From contig NZ_KB822575.1 in assembly GCF_000364605.1 (NCBI RefSeq), positions 606,237 through 670,236 of the forward strand: DNA of 64,000 bases, read 5' to 3'. Source of the DNA: Nocardioides sp. Iso805N (lineage in GTDB: Bacteria; Actinomycetota; Actinomycetes; Propionibacteriales; Nocardioidaceae). Under the pieces are notes generated by a model. It was not told the DNA's origin. It saw only the letters and a program-made list of their open reading frames with translations, and ran no database searches. Positions 8,527-17,133 of the stretch are shown piece by piece (within the stretch, counting starts at the first letter, position 1; every line of letters starts with the position of its first letter). Both the position numbers and the translations under genes were made by a program.

Positions 8527-9287
8527 GGGTTCACCCCGGCCGCGATCCGTTCGATCCAGGCCAGCCCGACCCAGCCGATCAGCAATCCGAGGGTCAGCGC
8601 GGCCAGCCCGACCGGCGTGCCGAGCAGGAACGCCCACGGCCGGCCACCGACGCCCGAGCCCATCAGCAGCGCCGCGACCGGCAGCAGTCCGACCAGCCGC
8701 GCGGTCGCCCTGGCCGAGGCCAGTTCGCCGATGACCACCTGCCGGGTTGCTGCCCCAGCGCGCAGGTCCAGGGCCACCCGTTCCACCGCTTCCGCCAATC
8801 CCTGGCCGGTCCGATGCGAGACCTCCCAAGCTGCGGCAACCATGCGCAGCTCACCGGCGCCAGGCAGGCGTCCGGCGACCTGCCGCAACGCGGCCGGGAC
8901 GTCGGCGCCCATCCTGAACGCCTCCGCGACAGGACGCAGCTCGGCCCAGTCGCTTGCACACCGGTCCAACGCGGACCCCGGCGGCTGACCGGACGACAGC
9001 TCCGCGGCCAGCTGTTCGCAGAACTCGACCAGGCGGGTCGCCACCATCGCGGCGGCCGCCCGACGACCACGCGCACGCCACAACAGCCAGCCGCCCAGCA
9101 CGACGCCCGCGGCGATGCCCACGAGCGGCCACCACTGTGCCGGCAAGACGAGCACCAGGCCCACCGAGGCCGCCACCCAGAGCCAGTGCGGCTGAATGCT
9201 TCTCGCGCCGTCGGGCGCGGGCGGCACCTCGACGAGCAGGGCCGCGGCTGCTGCGGCCGTCAGACCGGCCGCAACGTCCGGGCTCAT
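8523..9287 (-). CDS. tadB: Tad secretion protein TadB
   Basis: 254 aa, T2SSF family, partner of TadC. Two N-terminal hydrophobic stretches (residues 5-20 and 35-70) precede a cytoplasmic helical F domain with the recognisable RMVAAAWEVSHRTGQGLAEAVERVA, then two C-terminal membrane segments. The ATG at 9285-9287 was chosen because it overlaps the tadA stop as ATGA; a longer in-frame reading would run into tadA. Confidence 0.88.
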   Translation of the reverse strand: MSPDVAAGLTAAAAAALLVEVPPAPDGARSIQPHWLWVAASVGLVLVLPAQWWPLVGIAAGVVLGGWLLWRARGRRAAAAMVATRLVEFCEQLAAELSSGQPPGSALDRCASDWAELRPVAEAFRMGADVPAALRQVAGRLPGAGELRMVAAAWEVSHRTGQGLAEAVERVALDLRAGAATRQVVIGELASARATARLVGLLPVAALLMGSGVGGRPWAFLLGTPVGLAALTLGLLIGWVGLAWIERIAAGVNP

Positions 9288-10447
9288 GAGAACAGCCTGG
9301 CGAGCGCCTCGGCAGCCGGTCCCTCGCGCAGCCCGTCGGGCCCCCACGCGACCGCCAGCTCCATCACCACCAGGCCGGCCGGCTCGCGTCGCGGCAGCGC
9401 GATCTCCTTGAGTCGGCGTCGACCCTCGTCACGGCCGAGATGCAACACCACGTCGAAGGCGGACGCCAGCTGGCTGTGCGCTGCCTCCCGGCCGAGTCCG
9501 GCCGCGAGCGCCAGCGCCTCGATCCGAGCCGGCACGTCGATCGCGGAGTTGGCGTGCAACGTGCCGCAGCCGCCCTCGTGGCCGGTGTTGAGCGCGGCCA
9601 GAAGATCGACGACCTCGGCACCGCGGACCTCTCCCACCACGAGCCGGTCTGGCCGCATCCGCAGCGCCTGACGCACGAGCGCGCTGACCTCTACCCGACC
9701 GGCCCCCTCGATGTTGGCCGGACGACCCTCGAGACCGATGACGTGCGGGTGCCGGGGACGAAGCTCGGAGGAGTCCTCGACGATGACCAGCCGCTCGGCG
9801 GGGTCGGCGAGGGACAACAACGCGGCCAGGAGGGTGGTCTTCCCGCTGCCTGTGCCGCCGGTGATGAGGAAGGCGCGTCGGCTCGCCACCAACCGCCGCA
9901 GGAGGTCGGCGCCGGGCGCGGTGACCATGCCGCGCTCGACCAGCTCAGCTAGGTCGAAGGCACGCTGCTGCGGCACCCGCAACGAGATCGCGGTGCCAGG
10001 ACGCGCCAGAGGCGCGAGGACGGCATGGAATCGGGTCCCATCGGCCAGCCGGACGTCCGCGTACGGCGCCGCGTCGTCCAGCCGCCGGCCCGCGGTGGCA
10101 GCCAGTCGCTGCGCGAGGCGGCGTACGGAGGACTCGTCGGGGAACCTCACCGCGGCCGCTTCCAGCCCGGCGCCCCGGTCCAGGAAGACCTGGTCGGGGC
10201 CGTTGACCAGTACGTCGGTCACCCCCGGCAGCCGCAGCAGCGGCTCGAGCGGACCGGCTCCCACCACATCCCGGCGCAGCGTCTCGTAGACGGCCAGCAC
10301 CGTCGCATCGCCGACCGGACGACCCGCAGCTCGCAATGCGTCGGCCACCCGGTGCGGGGTCAGGGGACCGGGGCTGTGCGCCAGCCACTCGCGCACCCTG
10401 TCGACCACCTCCGGAGCCAGGTCGAGCCCGGCGCCCGAGAAGCTCAT
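9284..10447 (-). CDS. tadA: Tad pilus assembly ATPase TadA (CpaF)
   Basis: 387 aa secretion ATPase of the VirB11/GspE superfamily. The N-terminal domain (VVGAGPLEPLLRLPGVTDVL) precedes the ATPase core with Walker A GGTGSGKT, Asp box IVEDSSEL, Walker B MRPDRLVVGEVRG, and the GHEGGCGTLHAN histidine box. It powers Flp pilus extension on the cytoplasmic face. The ATG overlaps the upstream stop as ATGA; a longer in-frame extension upstream is only the shadow of that gene. Confidence 0.95.
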   Translation of the reverse strand: MSFSGAGLDLAPEVVDRVREWLAHSPGPLTPHRVADALRAAGRPVGDATVLAVYETLRRDVVGAGPLEPLLRLPGVTDVLVNGPDQVFLDRGAGLEAAAVRFPDESSVRRLAQRLAATAGRRLDDAAPYADVRLADGTRFHAVLAPLARPGTAISLRVPQQRAFDLAELVERGMVTAPGADLLRRLVASRRAFLITGGTGSGKTTLLAALLSLADPAERLVIVEDSSELRPRHPHVIGLEGRPANIEGAGRVEVSALVRQALRMRPDRLVVGEVRGAEVVDLLAALNTGHEGGCGTLHANSAIDVPARIEALALAAGLGREAAHSQLASAFDVVLHLGRDEGRRRLKEIALPRREPAGLVVMELAVAWGPDGLREGPAAEALARLFS

Positions 10448-11517
10448 GCCGCCACCGCCCGCACCCGGCAGAGACTCAGAGCCTCCGCCGTCGCCCGCGC
10501 CAGCGGACCCCGTCGCGAGCGCAGCGGCCCGAGGCCCAGATCGATCGCCTCGGCCAGACCACGCTGGTCGGTCATCGTGGCTCGCACCGGAAGTCCAACG
10601 GTCCGAGCGATGGCATCGGGGCTCACGCCCGTCCCACGTACGACGAGGGCGATCTGCCCGCTGTCCGCACCGAGACCGCCGCCGCGATCCACCAGACTGT
10701 CGACCAGTCGCGCCGCAGAGGCGATGCCGGTGATCGAGGGCGTCACCACCACCAGCACCTCGTCGCAGCGACCGATCAACTCGGCGCTGCCAGCGCCCCG
10801 CGGCAGGTCGAGCACCACTGTCTGGTGGCCGCGCGCCGCTGCGGAGAGCACTTCGCGCACCGCCACCGGATCGGGCATCGCCGCGCGACCGGCTGCGCCA
10901 GGCGCCCAGGACAGCGCACCAAGGGCACCTCGGCGTGGCAACGCCTCGCGCAGCGACCTCGAGCCGAGCCGGCCGGCGGTGTGGGCCAGGTCGGGCCAGC
11001 GGACGCCGGGCTTCTCCTCCATGCCGAGCACCCGGTCGACGCCCGGCCCCAGCGGGTCCGCATCGACGACCAGCGCCGGACCGATGTCCGCGGCTGCCTG
11101 TCCGAGCGCGCACGCGAAGGTCGTTGCCCCGGCACCACCCGACCCGCTCAGCACGCCGAGAGTGAGGCCGCGACCACCGGGATCATCGCCCAGGTCGGTG
11201 AGCAGCGTCGTCAGCCACGATGCGCCGTCGGGCAACTCGACGACGTGCTCGGCGCCGACCGCGAGGCCTGCCCGGAAGACGTCCTCACCGGCCGAACCCC
11301 ACCCGACGACATGCACCGCGTCCCGCCTCGGCGGCCCCATCCGGGCCAGGCCGACCAGCAGATCGGCACCGACCACCACGGCCGGTGCTCGCGACCACGC
11401 CCGCAGGGCGGTCGAGAGGTCACGGGCCACTTCGGGAGCGGCGCCGGCTGCTGCGGCCAGCCGCAGCAGCTCGTCGAGGAGCAGGTCGTCGGCGGTGATC
11501 AGGAGCAGTGCTGTCAT
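10444..11517 (-). CDS. CpaE/Ssd-like MinD-family ATPase
   Basis: 357 aa. An N-terminal receiver-like region (MTALLLITADDLLLDELLRL) is followed by a P-loop domain with a deviant Walker A, SGSGGAGATTFACALG, and VVDADPLGPGVDRVLG. It matches the CpaE/TadZ group that localises Tad machines and corresponds by position to actinobacterial ssd (Rv3660c). First gene of the Tad operon; its upstream region is shared with the divergent HAD gene at 11640. The start at 11515-11517 precedes the conserved N-terminus; an upstream extension to 11664 would overlap the HAD leader. Confidence 0.85.
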   Translation of the reverse strand: MTALLLITADDLLLDELLRLAAAAGAAPEVARDLSTALRAWSRAPAVVVGADLLVGLARMGPPRRDAVHVVGWGSAGEDVFRAGLAVGAEHVVELPDGASWLTTLLTDLGDDPGGRGLTLGVLSGSGGAGATTFACALGQAAADIGPALVVDADPLGPGVDRVLGMEEKPGVRWPDLAHTAGRLGSRSLREALPRRGALGALSWAPGAAGRAAMPDPVAVREVLSAAARGHQTVVLDLPRGAGSAELIGRCDEVLVVVTPSITGIASAARLVDSLVDRGGGLGADSGQIALVVRGTGVSPDAIARTVGLPVRATMTDQRGLAEAIDLGLGPLRSRRGPLARATAEALSLCRVRAVAA

Positions 11518-11639
11518 GTTTGGGAGCGTGCCCGGGACCCCCGACGTACCGAACTCGGGAGGAAGGTCCCTGTGGATCAGGACGCTCGAAGCCGTGATTG
11601 TGGACCGAAACTGACCGAGGCGGCACCTACGATGGAGAC

Positions 11640-12452
11640 ATGGACCTGGGAAGAACGGCGCCACCGCGCGAGGCCGCGTTCTTCGATCTCGACAAGACGA
11701 TCATCGCCAAGTCGAGCGCACTGGCGTTCAGCAAGCCCTTCCTGGCCGGGGGGCTGATCTCTCGCAAGGCCATGCTGCGCAGCGTCTACACCCAGTTCGT
11801 CTACGTGATCGGCGGCGCCGACCACGACCAGATGGAGAAGATGCGCCAGATGATGTCCGAGCTGGTCACCGGCTGGGACGTCAACACGGTCCGGGAGATC
11901 GTCGCCGACACCCTGCACAACGTCGTCGACCCGTTGGTCTACGACGAGGCGGTGCAGCTGATCGAGCAGCACCATGCCGAGGGCCGCGACGTGGTCATCG
12001 TGAGCGCCAGCGGCACCGAGGTGGTCGAGCCGATCGGCGCCCTGCTCGGCGCCGACCACGTGGTCGCCACCCGCATGGAGGAGAGCGACGGCCACTACAC
12101 CGGCACCATCGCCTTCTACGCCTACGCCGAGCACAAGGCCGAGGCGATCCGGGAGCTCGCCCGCACCCGCGGCTACGACCTGAGCCGCAGCTACGCCTAC
12201 TCCGACTCGATGACGGACCTGCCGATGCTCGAGGAGGTCGGCCACCCGTTCGCGGTCAACCCCGACAAGGACCTGCGTCGGGCCGCCAAGGAGCGCGACT
12301 GGCCGGTGCTGGTCTTCACCAAGCCGGTCGCGCTGCGCACCTCGCTCCCTCCCGCCGGCCCCACCCTGGCCGCCCTCGCCGTGGGCGGCGTGGTGGCCAT
12401 CGGCGGAGTGCTCTGGGCCGGCGCACGGGCACGTCGGCGCCTCGGCGCCTGA
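11640..12452 (+). CDS. HAD-superfamily (subclass IB) phosphatase, membrane-tethered
   Basis: 270 aa. Motif I is FFDLDKTIIAKSS, motif II VIVSASG, and motif III/IV region AYSDSMTDLPMLEEVG followed by AVNPDKDLR, typical of the SerB-like IB group. A C-terminal hydrophobic helix (TLAALAVGGVVAIGGVLWAG) followed by RARRR suggests an inner-membrane anchor. Homologues stand next to ssd in actinobacteria (Rv3661). Substrate unknown; phosphoserine or a phospholipid-type monoester are possibilities. The ATG at 11640 was chosen because the conserved region starts there. Confidence 0.85.
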   Translation: MDLGRTAPPREAAFFDLDKTIIAKSSALAFSKPFLAGGLISRKAMLRSVYTQFVYVIGGADHDQMEKMRQMMSELVTGWDVNTVREIVADTLHNVVDPLVYDEAVQLIEQHHAEGRDVVIVSASGTEVVEPIGALLGADHVVATRMEESDGHYTGTIAFYAYAEHKAEAIRELARTRGYDLSRSYAYSDSMTDLPMLEEVGHPFAVNPDKDLRRAAKERDWPVLVFTKPVALRTSLPPAGPTLAALAVGGVVAIGGVLWAGARARRRLGA

Positions 12453-12753
12453 CGCGCCGTCCGCAACCAGCTTCACCAGCGCATCACCGCGCGTGGCTCA
12501 TCCCCCGGAACGGGTGGAAGTCAACCCTTGAAGCGCCGGGCAATGCGGCGTAGAACAGAGTCAAGAACAACTTGATACCCACACGTGACCGGGGTACCCA
12601 CGCGGCGATCTACCCTTCCTACAGGGCGCCATGCCGAGCCGGGAACCAGTCCCGCGGCAGCAGTTGATGATGCACGCTTGGTAGCCCAGGGTCCCGTGTT
12701 CGCGGTGGCACTCGATCAGTCGGTCGGGTGCCACCAGCTTGTCTCGGATCGAT
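12453..12753. other. Intergenic region with hairpins, no convincing gene
   Basis: About 300 bp between the HAD gene and the Fic-like gene, which converge. Two short antiparallel ORFs here have no plausible start signal or codon pattern. Hairpins are visible: CGGGA-N5-TCCCG near 12638-12652 and GGTGGCAC/GTGCCACC at 12704-12735. It may be only the two 3' ends, or a structured RNA I could not match to a known family. Confidence 0.4.
12704..12735 (-). terminator. Hairpin after the Fic-like gene
   Basis: A perfect 8-bp stem, GGTGGCAC/GTGCCACC, with a 16-nt loop, starts about 19 bp past the minus-strand stop. No U-tract. Confidence 0.4.
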
Positions 12754-13482
12754 TCACAACGCCTCACGGCGCAGCGGCGATGCCTCCGCACCGGCGGTGA
12801 AGGCTTCTGCGGCGTACAGCAGCCAGGAGTGGATGCCCGTGCGCTGGCCCGACGCGTAGCCGCGCAGGTTGGACTCGTAGGCCTCGCGCAGCGCCAGGTG
12901 ACCTGCCTCCGGCACCACCAACGAGGTCGGGTCGACGCCGCGCGCCACCAGGACCAGCCGCTCGGCGGCGCGGGCGACGATCCCGTTGTGCGAACCGAAC
13001 GGAGCCACCGTGGCCAGGTCGGCGTGCGCGATCGAGGCGATGATCAGCGCCGGGGTCGTCTTGTCGGTGGTCAACAGCTCGGCGAGCCCGCGCAGGCGCT
13101 CGACCTCGTGCGCCCCGCGTGGTCGGCCCAGCTCCCCGTCCGGAAGCGTGCCGGCGGCAGCGAGGGCGTGCAGCCGGGCGAAGGCCTGCAGCGGCGTCTG
13201 GCGCAGCACCGGCACCAGCGAGAGCAGCTCGGCCGAGAACCGTACGGCGTCGCGGGCGATCGCATCTCCCCCGGACTCGCGGACCTCGGCCAGCGTCGAG
13301 GCCGAACCCTCGAGCACCGCCGACGCGTGCGCTCCGCGCAGCAACGACTCCCCCGTGATGTCCGGCGCCGTACGCCGAAGGCCCCGATCGCGCAGCATCA
13401 CGTCGATGCCGTCGCGCGCTCCGGCGAAGGCGGCGGCGACGCCCTCGAGCGACACGAGCCAGGCCAGCGGTTCGTCAGTCAC
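12754..13482 (-). CDS. Fic-fold-like protein with degenerate catalytic motif
   Basis: 242 aa, mostly helical. It contains ESLLRGAHASAVLEGS (the position of the inhibitory-helix-like segment in Fic proteins) and VAPFGSHNGIVARAAERLVL at about 158-177. The latter aligns with the Fic core HPFxxGNGR, but histidine is replaced by A160, the first glycine by H165 and the final arginine by I168. Related actinobacterial proteins are often labelled oxidoreductase without support. AMP-transfer activity is therefore unlikely; a binding or scaffold role is a guess. Divergent from the methyltransferase with a 35-bp gap. Confidence 0.6.
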   Translation of the reverse strand: MTDEPLAWLVSLEGVAAAFAGARDGIDVMLRDRGLRRTAPDITGESLLRGAHASAVLEGSASTLAEVRESGGDAIARDAVRFSAELLSLVPVLRQTPLQAFARLHALAAAGTLPDGELGRPRGAHEVERLRGLAELLTTDKTTPALIIASIAHADLATVAPFGSHNGIVARAAERLVLVARGVDPTSLVVPEAGHLALREAYESNLRGYASGQRTGIHSWLLYAAEAFTAGAEASPLRREAL

Positions 13483-13517
13483 GAGCCCAGACCCTACGCG
13501 GCGCTACCCTGAGCAGG

Positions 13518-14438
13518 ATGACCGATCCCGCCCTCTCGTTCGGAACCGCAGCCGCCGCCTATGACCGTGGCCGGCCGCCCTATCCGCGCGAGGCGGTGGC
13601 GTGGGCGCTGGGCACGACGCCGCTGCGGGTGCTCGAGCTAGGTGCCGGGACCGGCAAGCTCACCGAGGTCCTCCTCGACCTCGGCCACGACGTGTTCGCC
13701 ACCGAGCCCGACGAGAAGATGCTCGACGTGCTCTCGACGAAGCTGCCGGACCTCCGCGCCACGGTCGGCACCGCCGAGCAGATCCCCGCCGGCGACCAGC
13801 AGTACGACGTCGTCGTCGCCGGGCAGGCGTTCCATTGGTTCGACCCGATCGCCGCGCTGCCTGAGATCAGTCGGGTGCTCGCGCCGGGCGGTCGGCTGGT
13901 GCTGCTGTGGAACGAACGCGACGATCGCATCCCGTGGGTGCGCCGCCTCGGCAAGCTGATCGGCCGCCCCGAGCGCGACGTCGATCCCACCGGTGTCATC
14001 GACGACTCGGCGATGTTCAGCGCCGTGGAGGAGCAGCAGTTCCGGTTCTGGCAGGTCGTCAACCGCGAGACCATCCAGGACCTGGTGCTCTCCCGCTCCA
14101 ACGTCACCGTGCTCCCCGAGGAGGACCGCGAGGCCAAACGGGTCGAGGTGCTGGCCTTCTATGACGACTACGGCCGCGGTATGGACGGGATGCAGCTGCC
14201 CTACACCTGCCGGGTCTTCCGGTCGGCCGTGCTGGAGCACGCCCGGCCCGCCCCGGCACCCGCCACCTCGCCGATCCTGTTCAGCGAGCCGCCGACGACG
14301 GCCCCACCGTCCGGGCCGCCGCCCTCCATGACCGACACCGCCCACCGCCTGCCGCGCGTCGTCGTCAACGGCGTCGGCGCGCACGGCAGGGGTGAGAACG
14401 ATGGCGGCGACGACCTGATCCTGATCGACTTCCGCTGA
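13518..14438 (+). CDS. SAM-dependent methyltransferase, class I
   Basis: 306 aa. A Rossmann methyltransferase domain occupies residues 1-150: SFGTAAAAYDRGRPPYP, motif I LELGAGTGKL, acidic motif II ATEPDEKML, motif post-I AGQAFHWFD and RVLAPGGRL. The last 80 residues are proline-rich and low in complexity (PAPAPATSPILFSEPPTT) and are not part of the fold. It resembles the UbiE/Methyltransf_11 group. Substrate not predictable. Divergent from the Fic-like gene. Confidence 0.85.
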   Translation: MTDPALSFGTAAAAYDRGRPPYPREAVAWALGTTPLRVLELGAGTGKLTEVLLDLGHDVFATEPDEKMLDVLSTKLPDLRATVGTAEQIPAGDQQYDVVVAGQAFHWFDPIAALPEISRVLAPGGRLVLLWNERDDRIPWVRRLGKLIGRPERDVDPTGVIDDSAMFSAVEEQQFRFWQVVNRETIQDLVLSRSNVTVLPEEDREAKRVEVLAFYDDYGRGMDGMQLPYTCRVFRSAVLEHARPAPAPATSPILFSEPPTTAPPSGPPPSMTDTAHRLPRVVVNGVGAHGRGENDGGDDLILIDFR

Positions 14439-14443
14439 GATCC

Positions 14444-16042
14444 TTACCGGACCGGCACCGCCACGACCACCAGGTTCTGGCGGTAGTGGAAGTGGCCGCC
14501 CGGCTCGCTGACGCGTCCAGCGCAGGTCACCAGTTCCAGCCGGTGCGCGCCGGTCGTTCGGAAGAGGCTCGCCGGCAGCCTGTTCCGGTCGTACGCCGTG
14601 CGTGAGACCACCTTGAACCGCAGGGTTCGTCCGCCGGCCGTGACCGAGACGATCTGACCGGGCTTGGCGTTGCGCAGGTTCCAGAACGCCCCGGGACGGT
14701 CCGACCGGTCCGAGACGTGACCGGCGATCACCGTCGTACCGATGAGCTCGTCGATCGCGGCCGAGGACCTGAGCCACCCGGCGGCGCGAGCGCCCTCGGG
14801 CACCGTCATCGAGCCGCGGGAGGAGCCGACGGTCTGCAGCGAGTCGTGGATGCCGACTGCCGGGACCGACACCGCGGACAGGGCGGCACGGCGAGCGTCG
14901 ACGGGGACCTCTCCGGCGAACCCTGTCGGGATCCGGTCGACGTCAGGGCGCGGACGGTGGGCCGTCACCGGCGAGCAGCGCTTCGCATTGCCGTTCGAGG
15001 TGACGACCCAGGCGTAGTAGCCGGGCCTCGTCACCTGCAGCGCCCTCGTTCGGACGGTGCCGTTGCCGCTGGTGAAGCTCACCGCGCCGACCCTCGGCAC
15101 AGTGGCGCGCACCGGCCGGTGTGCGGTCGGGCCGTAGAGGGTCGCGGAGCCTGAGACGGTCGCGCCGCGAGGCAGACCGGAGACCCGGATGACATCGCGC
15201 AGCGAGGTGGCGTGCAGGGTCCCGTCGTGACGCACCCGGAGGGTCACCGTCTGCCTGCTCGGCCCACACGCGAGGTGTGCGTGGGGGCTCGCCGGGAGGA
15301 CGTCGTCCTTCGGCGGAGCCGTCTGGGGCGGAACGCAGGCCGTGCTGTCGTGCACGCTGCGCCGGTCGATCAGGGTCCACGGCGCCGCCGGCTTGTCGGT
15401 CGTCCAGTTCGCGGCGGTCAGGTCGGTCGAGGTGGCCCCGCCGGTCAGGTAGTACACGGTGGTGGCGGGGGTCGCGGCGCTGTCCACGATCACCCGGGAG
15501 TCGACGTCCGTGGTGGCGGTCGCAGCACCCGGATCGTGCGTCGACCAGGCGCTCCAGGGACCCCACGCGGTGTACCCGGCGGTCGTGGTGATCTTGGTGG
15601 CGTTGTATGCCACGATCACGTTCGGGCCGCCGTACGCGGCCAGCGAGATCGTGCCCTGGCCGAGGTAGGCCGCCGGGACGCCCGAGGGCCCCCACACGAT
15701 GTTGATGATCACCGCCGGGATGACGTACCAGGTCCCGCTGTCGGCCTTCACCCACTGGCCGGCGACCGCTTGGCCGCGGACGTAGGTGGTCCCGCCGTCC
15801 ACGAAGTTCCAGCCCCGGATGCTCTTGATCTCCTCCGAGCCGTAGAGGGGCGTGCGCGCCCGCGTCCGGTACTCGGGATGCGACACGGCAGCCACGCCCG
15901 GAACGACCTTCTCGTAGCGGAACTCCTCGTGATCGGTCGCGCACGTGCCACCGGTGATGGCAGCGTGCACAGGAGCGACTCCGAGAAGCGCTCCGACAAT
16001 CCCCATGATGAGGCCAAGCCCCATTGCCAACTGCTTGTTCAT
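14444..16042 (-). CDS. Secreted class F sortase with a long unknown N-terminal region
   Basis: 532 aa. Signal peptide 1-28 (GLGLIMGIVGALLGVAPVHA), then about 350 residues of unrecognised, Trp/Tyr/Thr-rich extracellular sequence, then a class F sortase domain from about 385 to the end. Catalytic histidine H442 (VIAGHVSD), cysteine C507 (LELVTCAGR) and arginine R521 (HYRQNLVVV) are all present. Class F sortases are usually about 200-250 aa and membrane-anchored; here the sortase sits at the C-terminus of a larger secreted protein. No LPXTG substrate is encoded in the window. The start has a GGGGAAAA-type ribosome site. Only 5 bp separate it from the convergent methyltransferase. Confidence 0.87.
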   Translation of the reverse strand: MNKQLAMGLGLIMGIVGALLGVAPVHAAITGGTCATDHEEFRYEKVVPGVAAVSHPEYRTRARTPLYGSEEIKSIRGWNFVDGGTTYVRGQAVAGQWVKADSGTWYVIPAVIINIVWGPSGVPAAYLGQGTISLAAYGGPNVIVAYNATKITTTAGYTAWGPWSAWSTHDPGAATATTDVDSRVIVDSAATPATTVYYLTGGATSTDLTAANWTTDKPAAPWTLIDRRSVHDSTACVPPQTAPPKDDVLPASPHAHLACGPSRQTVTLRVRHDGTLHATSLRDVIRVSGLPRGATVSGSATLYGPTAHRPVRATVPRVGAVSFTSGNGTVRTRALQVTRPGYYAWVVTSNGNAKRCSPVTAHRPRPDVDRIPTGFAGEVPVDARRAALSAVSVPAVGIHDSLQTVGSSRGSMTVPEGARAAGWLRSSAAIDELIGTTVIAGHVSDRSDRPGAFWNLRNAKPGQIVSVTAGGRTLRFKVVSRTAYDRNRLPASLFRTTGAHRLELVTCAGRVSEPGGHFHYRQNLVVVAVPVR

Positions 16043-16120
16043 TTATTTTCCCCACGTCGAGTGCTTCGAGGTGAGTCTTTGCAGCAGTTGGGCTCGGATC
16101 GGCCAGGGGTGCGGCGTTGT

Positions 16121-16135
16121 ACCCCAAAGTGGGGT
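16121..16135 (-). terminator. Hairpin after the SDR gene
   Basis: ACCCC-AAAGT-GGGGT stem-loop 8 bp past the SDR stop, upstream of the sortase gene on the same strand. Short stem, no U-tract. Confidence 0.45.
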
Positions 16136-16143
16136 CGAGCCGC

Positions 16144-16932
16144 TCAGACGCTGCGCCAGTCCTCCGACTGCAGGTCGTGCCCGTGCGCGGCCATCAGCAT
16201 CAGGCCCCCGTCGACGACGTACGAGGCACCGGTGACGTACGCCGCGCGCGGGCTCGCCAGGAACCCGATCACCGAAGCCACCTCGTTCACGTGGCCGGGC
16301 CGACCGGTCGGGTTGCCCGGCCGGGAGGTCGCGTAGGCGTCCTGCTCCTCGGTGCCGGTCATCTCGGTGGCGATCTCACCCGGAGCCACGGCGTTGACGG
16401 TCACGCCGTGCTCGGCCAGCTCCAGCGCCATCACCTTGGTCAGGCCGCCCAATCCGGCCTTGGCCGAGCAGTAGGCGGCTGCCCCGTAGCGCGGGACGTG
16501 CTCGTGCACGCTGGTGACGTTGACGATCCGGCCACCGCGACCGGCGTCGACCATCCGCTGCGCCGCCCGCTGGGCAACCAGGAAAGGGCCGTCGAGGTCG
16601 GTCGCCAGCACCTGGCGCCAGCGCTCGTAGGACAGGTCGAGGACCCGATCGTTGTGCCCGGTACCGGCCACGTTGACCACGACGCCGAGGCCGCCGAGGC
16701 GGTCGGCGAGGCTGTCGACGACATCACCGGCGTGAGGACTGGCGGCGTCGTACGGCTCGACGAAGGCGCGCTGTCCACGCTCCTCGACCGCGCGCACGGT
16801 CGCCAGCAGGGCCTGCTCGTCATGGTGGAAGGTGAGGCCGACGTCGTATCCCTCGGAGGCGAGCAGCGCAGCGGTAGCGGCGCCGATACCCGAGTCGCTG
16901 CCGGTCACGATCGCGAGTTGCGGATGGCTCAT
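16144..16932 (-). CDS. Short-chain dehydrogenase/reductase
   Basis: 262 aa classical SDR. Nucleotide-binding TGSDSGIG near residue 10, NVAG at about 90, catalytic Ser in NVTSVHEH, YCSAKAG (Tyr-x3-Lys) and VNAVAPGEIATEMT. The residues after the first strand (LTFHHDEQ) suggest NADP preference, which is an inference. Substrate unknown. Separated from the sortase by a hairpin. Confidence 0.9.
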   Translation of the reverse strand: MSHPQLAIVTGSDSGIGAATAALLASEGYDVGLTFHHDEQALLATVRAVEERGQRAFVEPYDAASPHAGDVVDSLADRLGGLGVVVNVAGTGHNDRVLDLSYERWRQVLATDLDGPFLVAQRAAQRMVDAGRGGRIVNVTSVHEHVPRYGAAAYCSAKAGLGGLTKVMALELAEHGVTVNAVAPGEIATEMTGTEEQDAYATSRPGNPTGRPGHVNEVASVIGFLASPRAAYVTGASYVVDGGLMLMAAHGHDLQSEDWRSV

Positions 16933-17051
16933 GCAAGCCCGGTAACCGCGGCCCTGCGGGGTTAACGACGCTCGATGGGACCGGTCGGTGTCGTCGGGCG
17001 ACTTCTCGGGCGCCTCGACAAGCTCGGCGTACGTAGCTCGGCGGGCGCGGC

Positions 17052-17095
17052 CCGGCGAACCTGACCCCTCAACCCGCAGAAAGTGACCTCTCGAC
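17052..17095. repeat. 22-bp-period array, copy A (two units)
   Basis: Two contiguous 22-bp units on the minus strand. The better one contains GTCGAGAGGTCACTTTCTGC; the second is diverged. It lies upstream of the histidine kinase and is in inverse orientation to the array after acs, so the two bracket the acetate module. Confidence 0.65.
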
Positions 17096-17133
17096 GCCGG
17101 GAACGCGACGAGGTCTCAACTAGCCTGTGATCC

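Noticed and set aside
12561-12791. 76-residue cysteine-containing minus-strand ORF
   Set aside because: Overlaps the end of the Fic-like gene, has no ribosome site and no recognisable family; considered and dropped as a WhiB-like or toxin gene.
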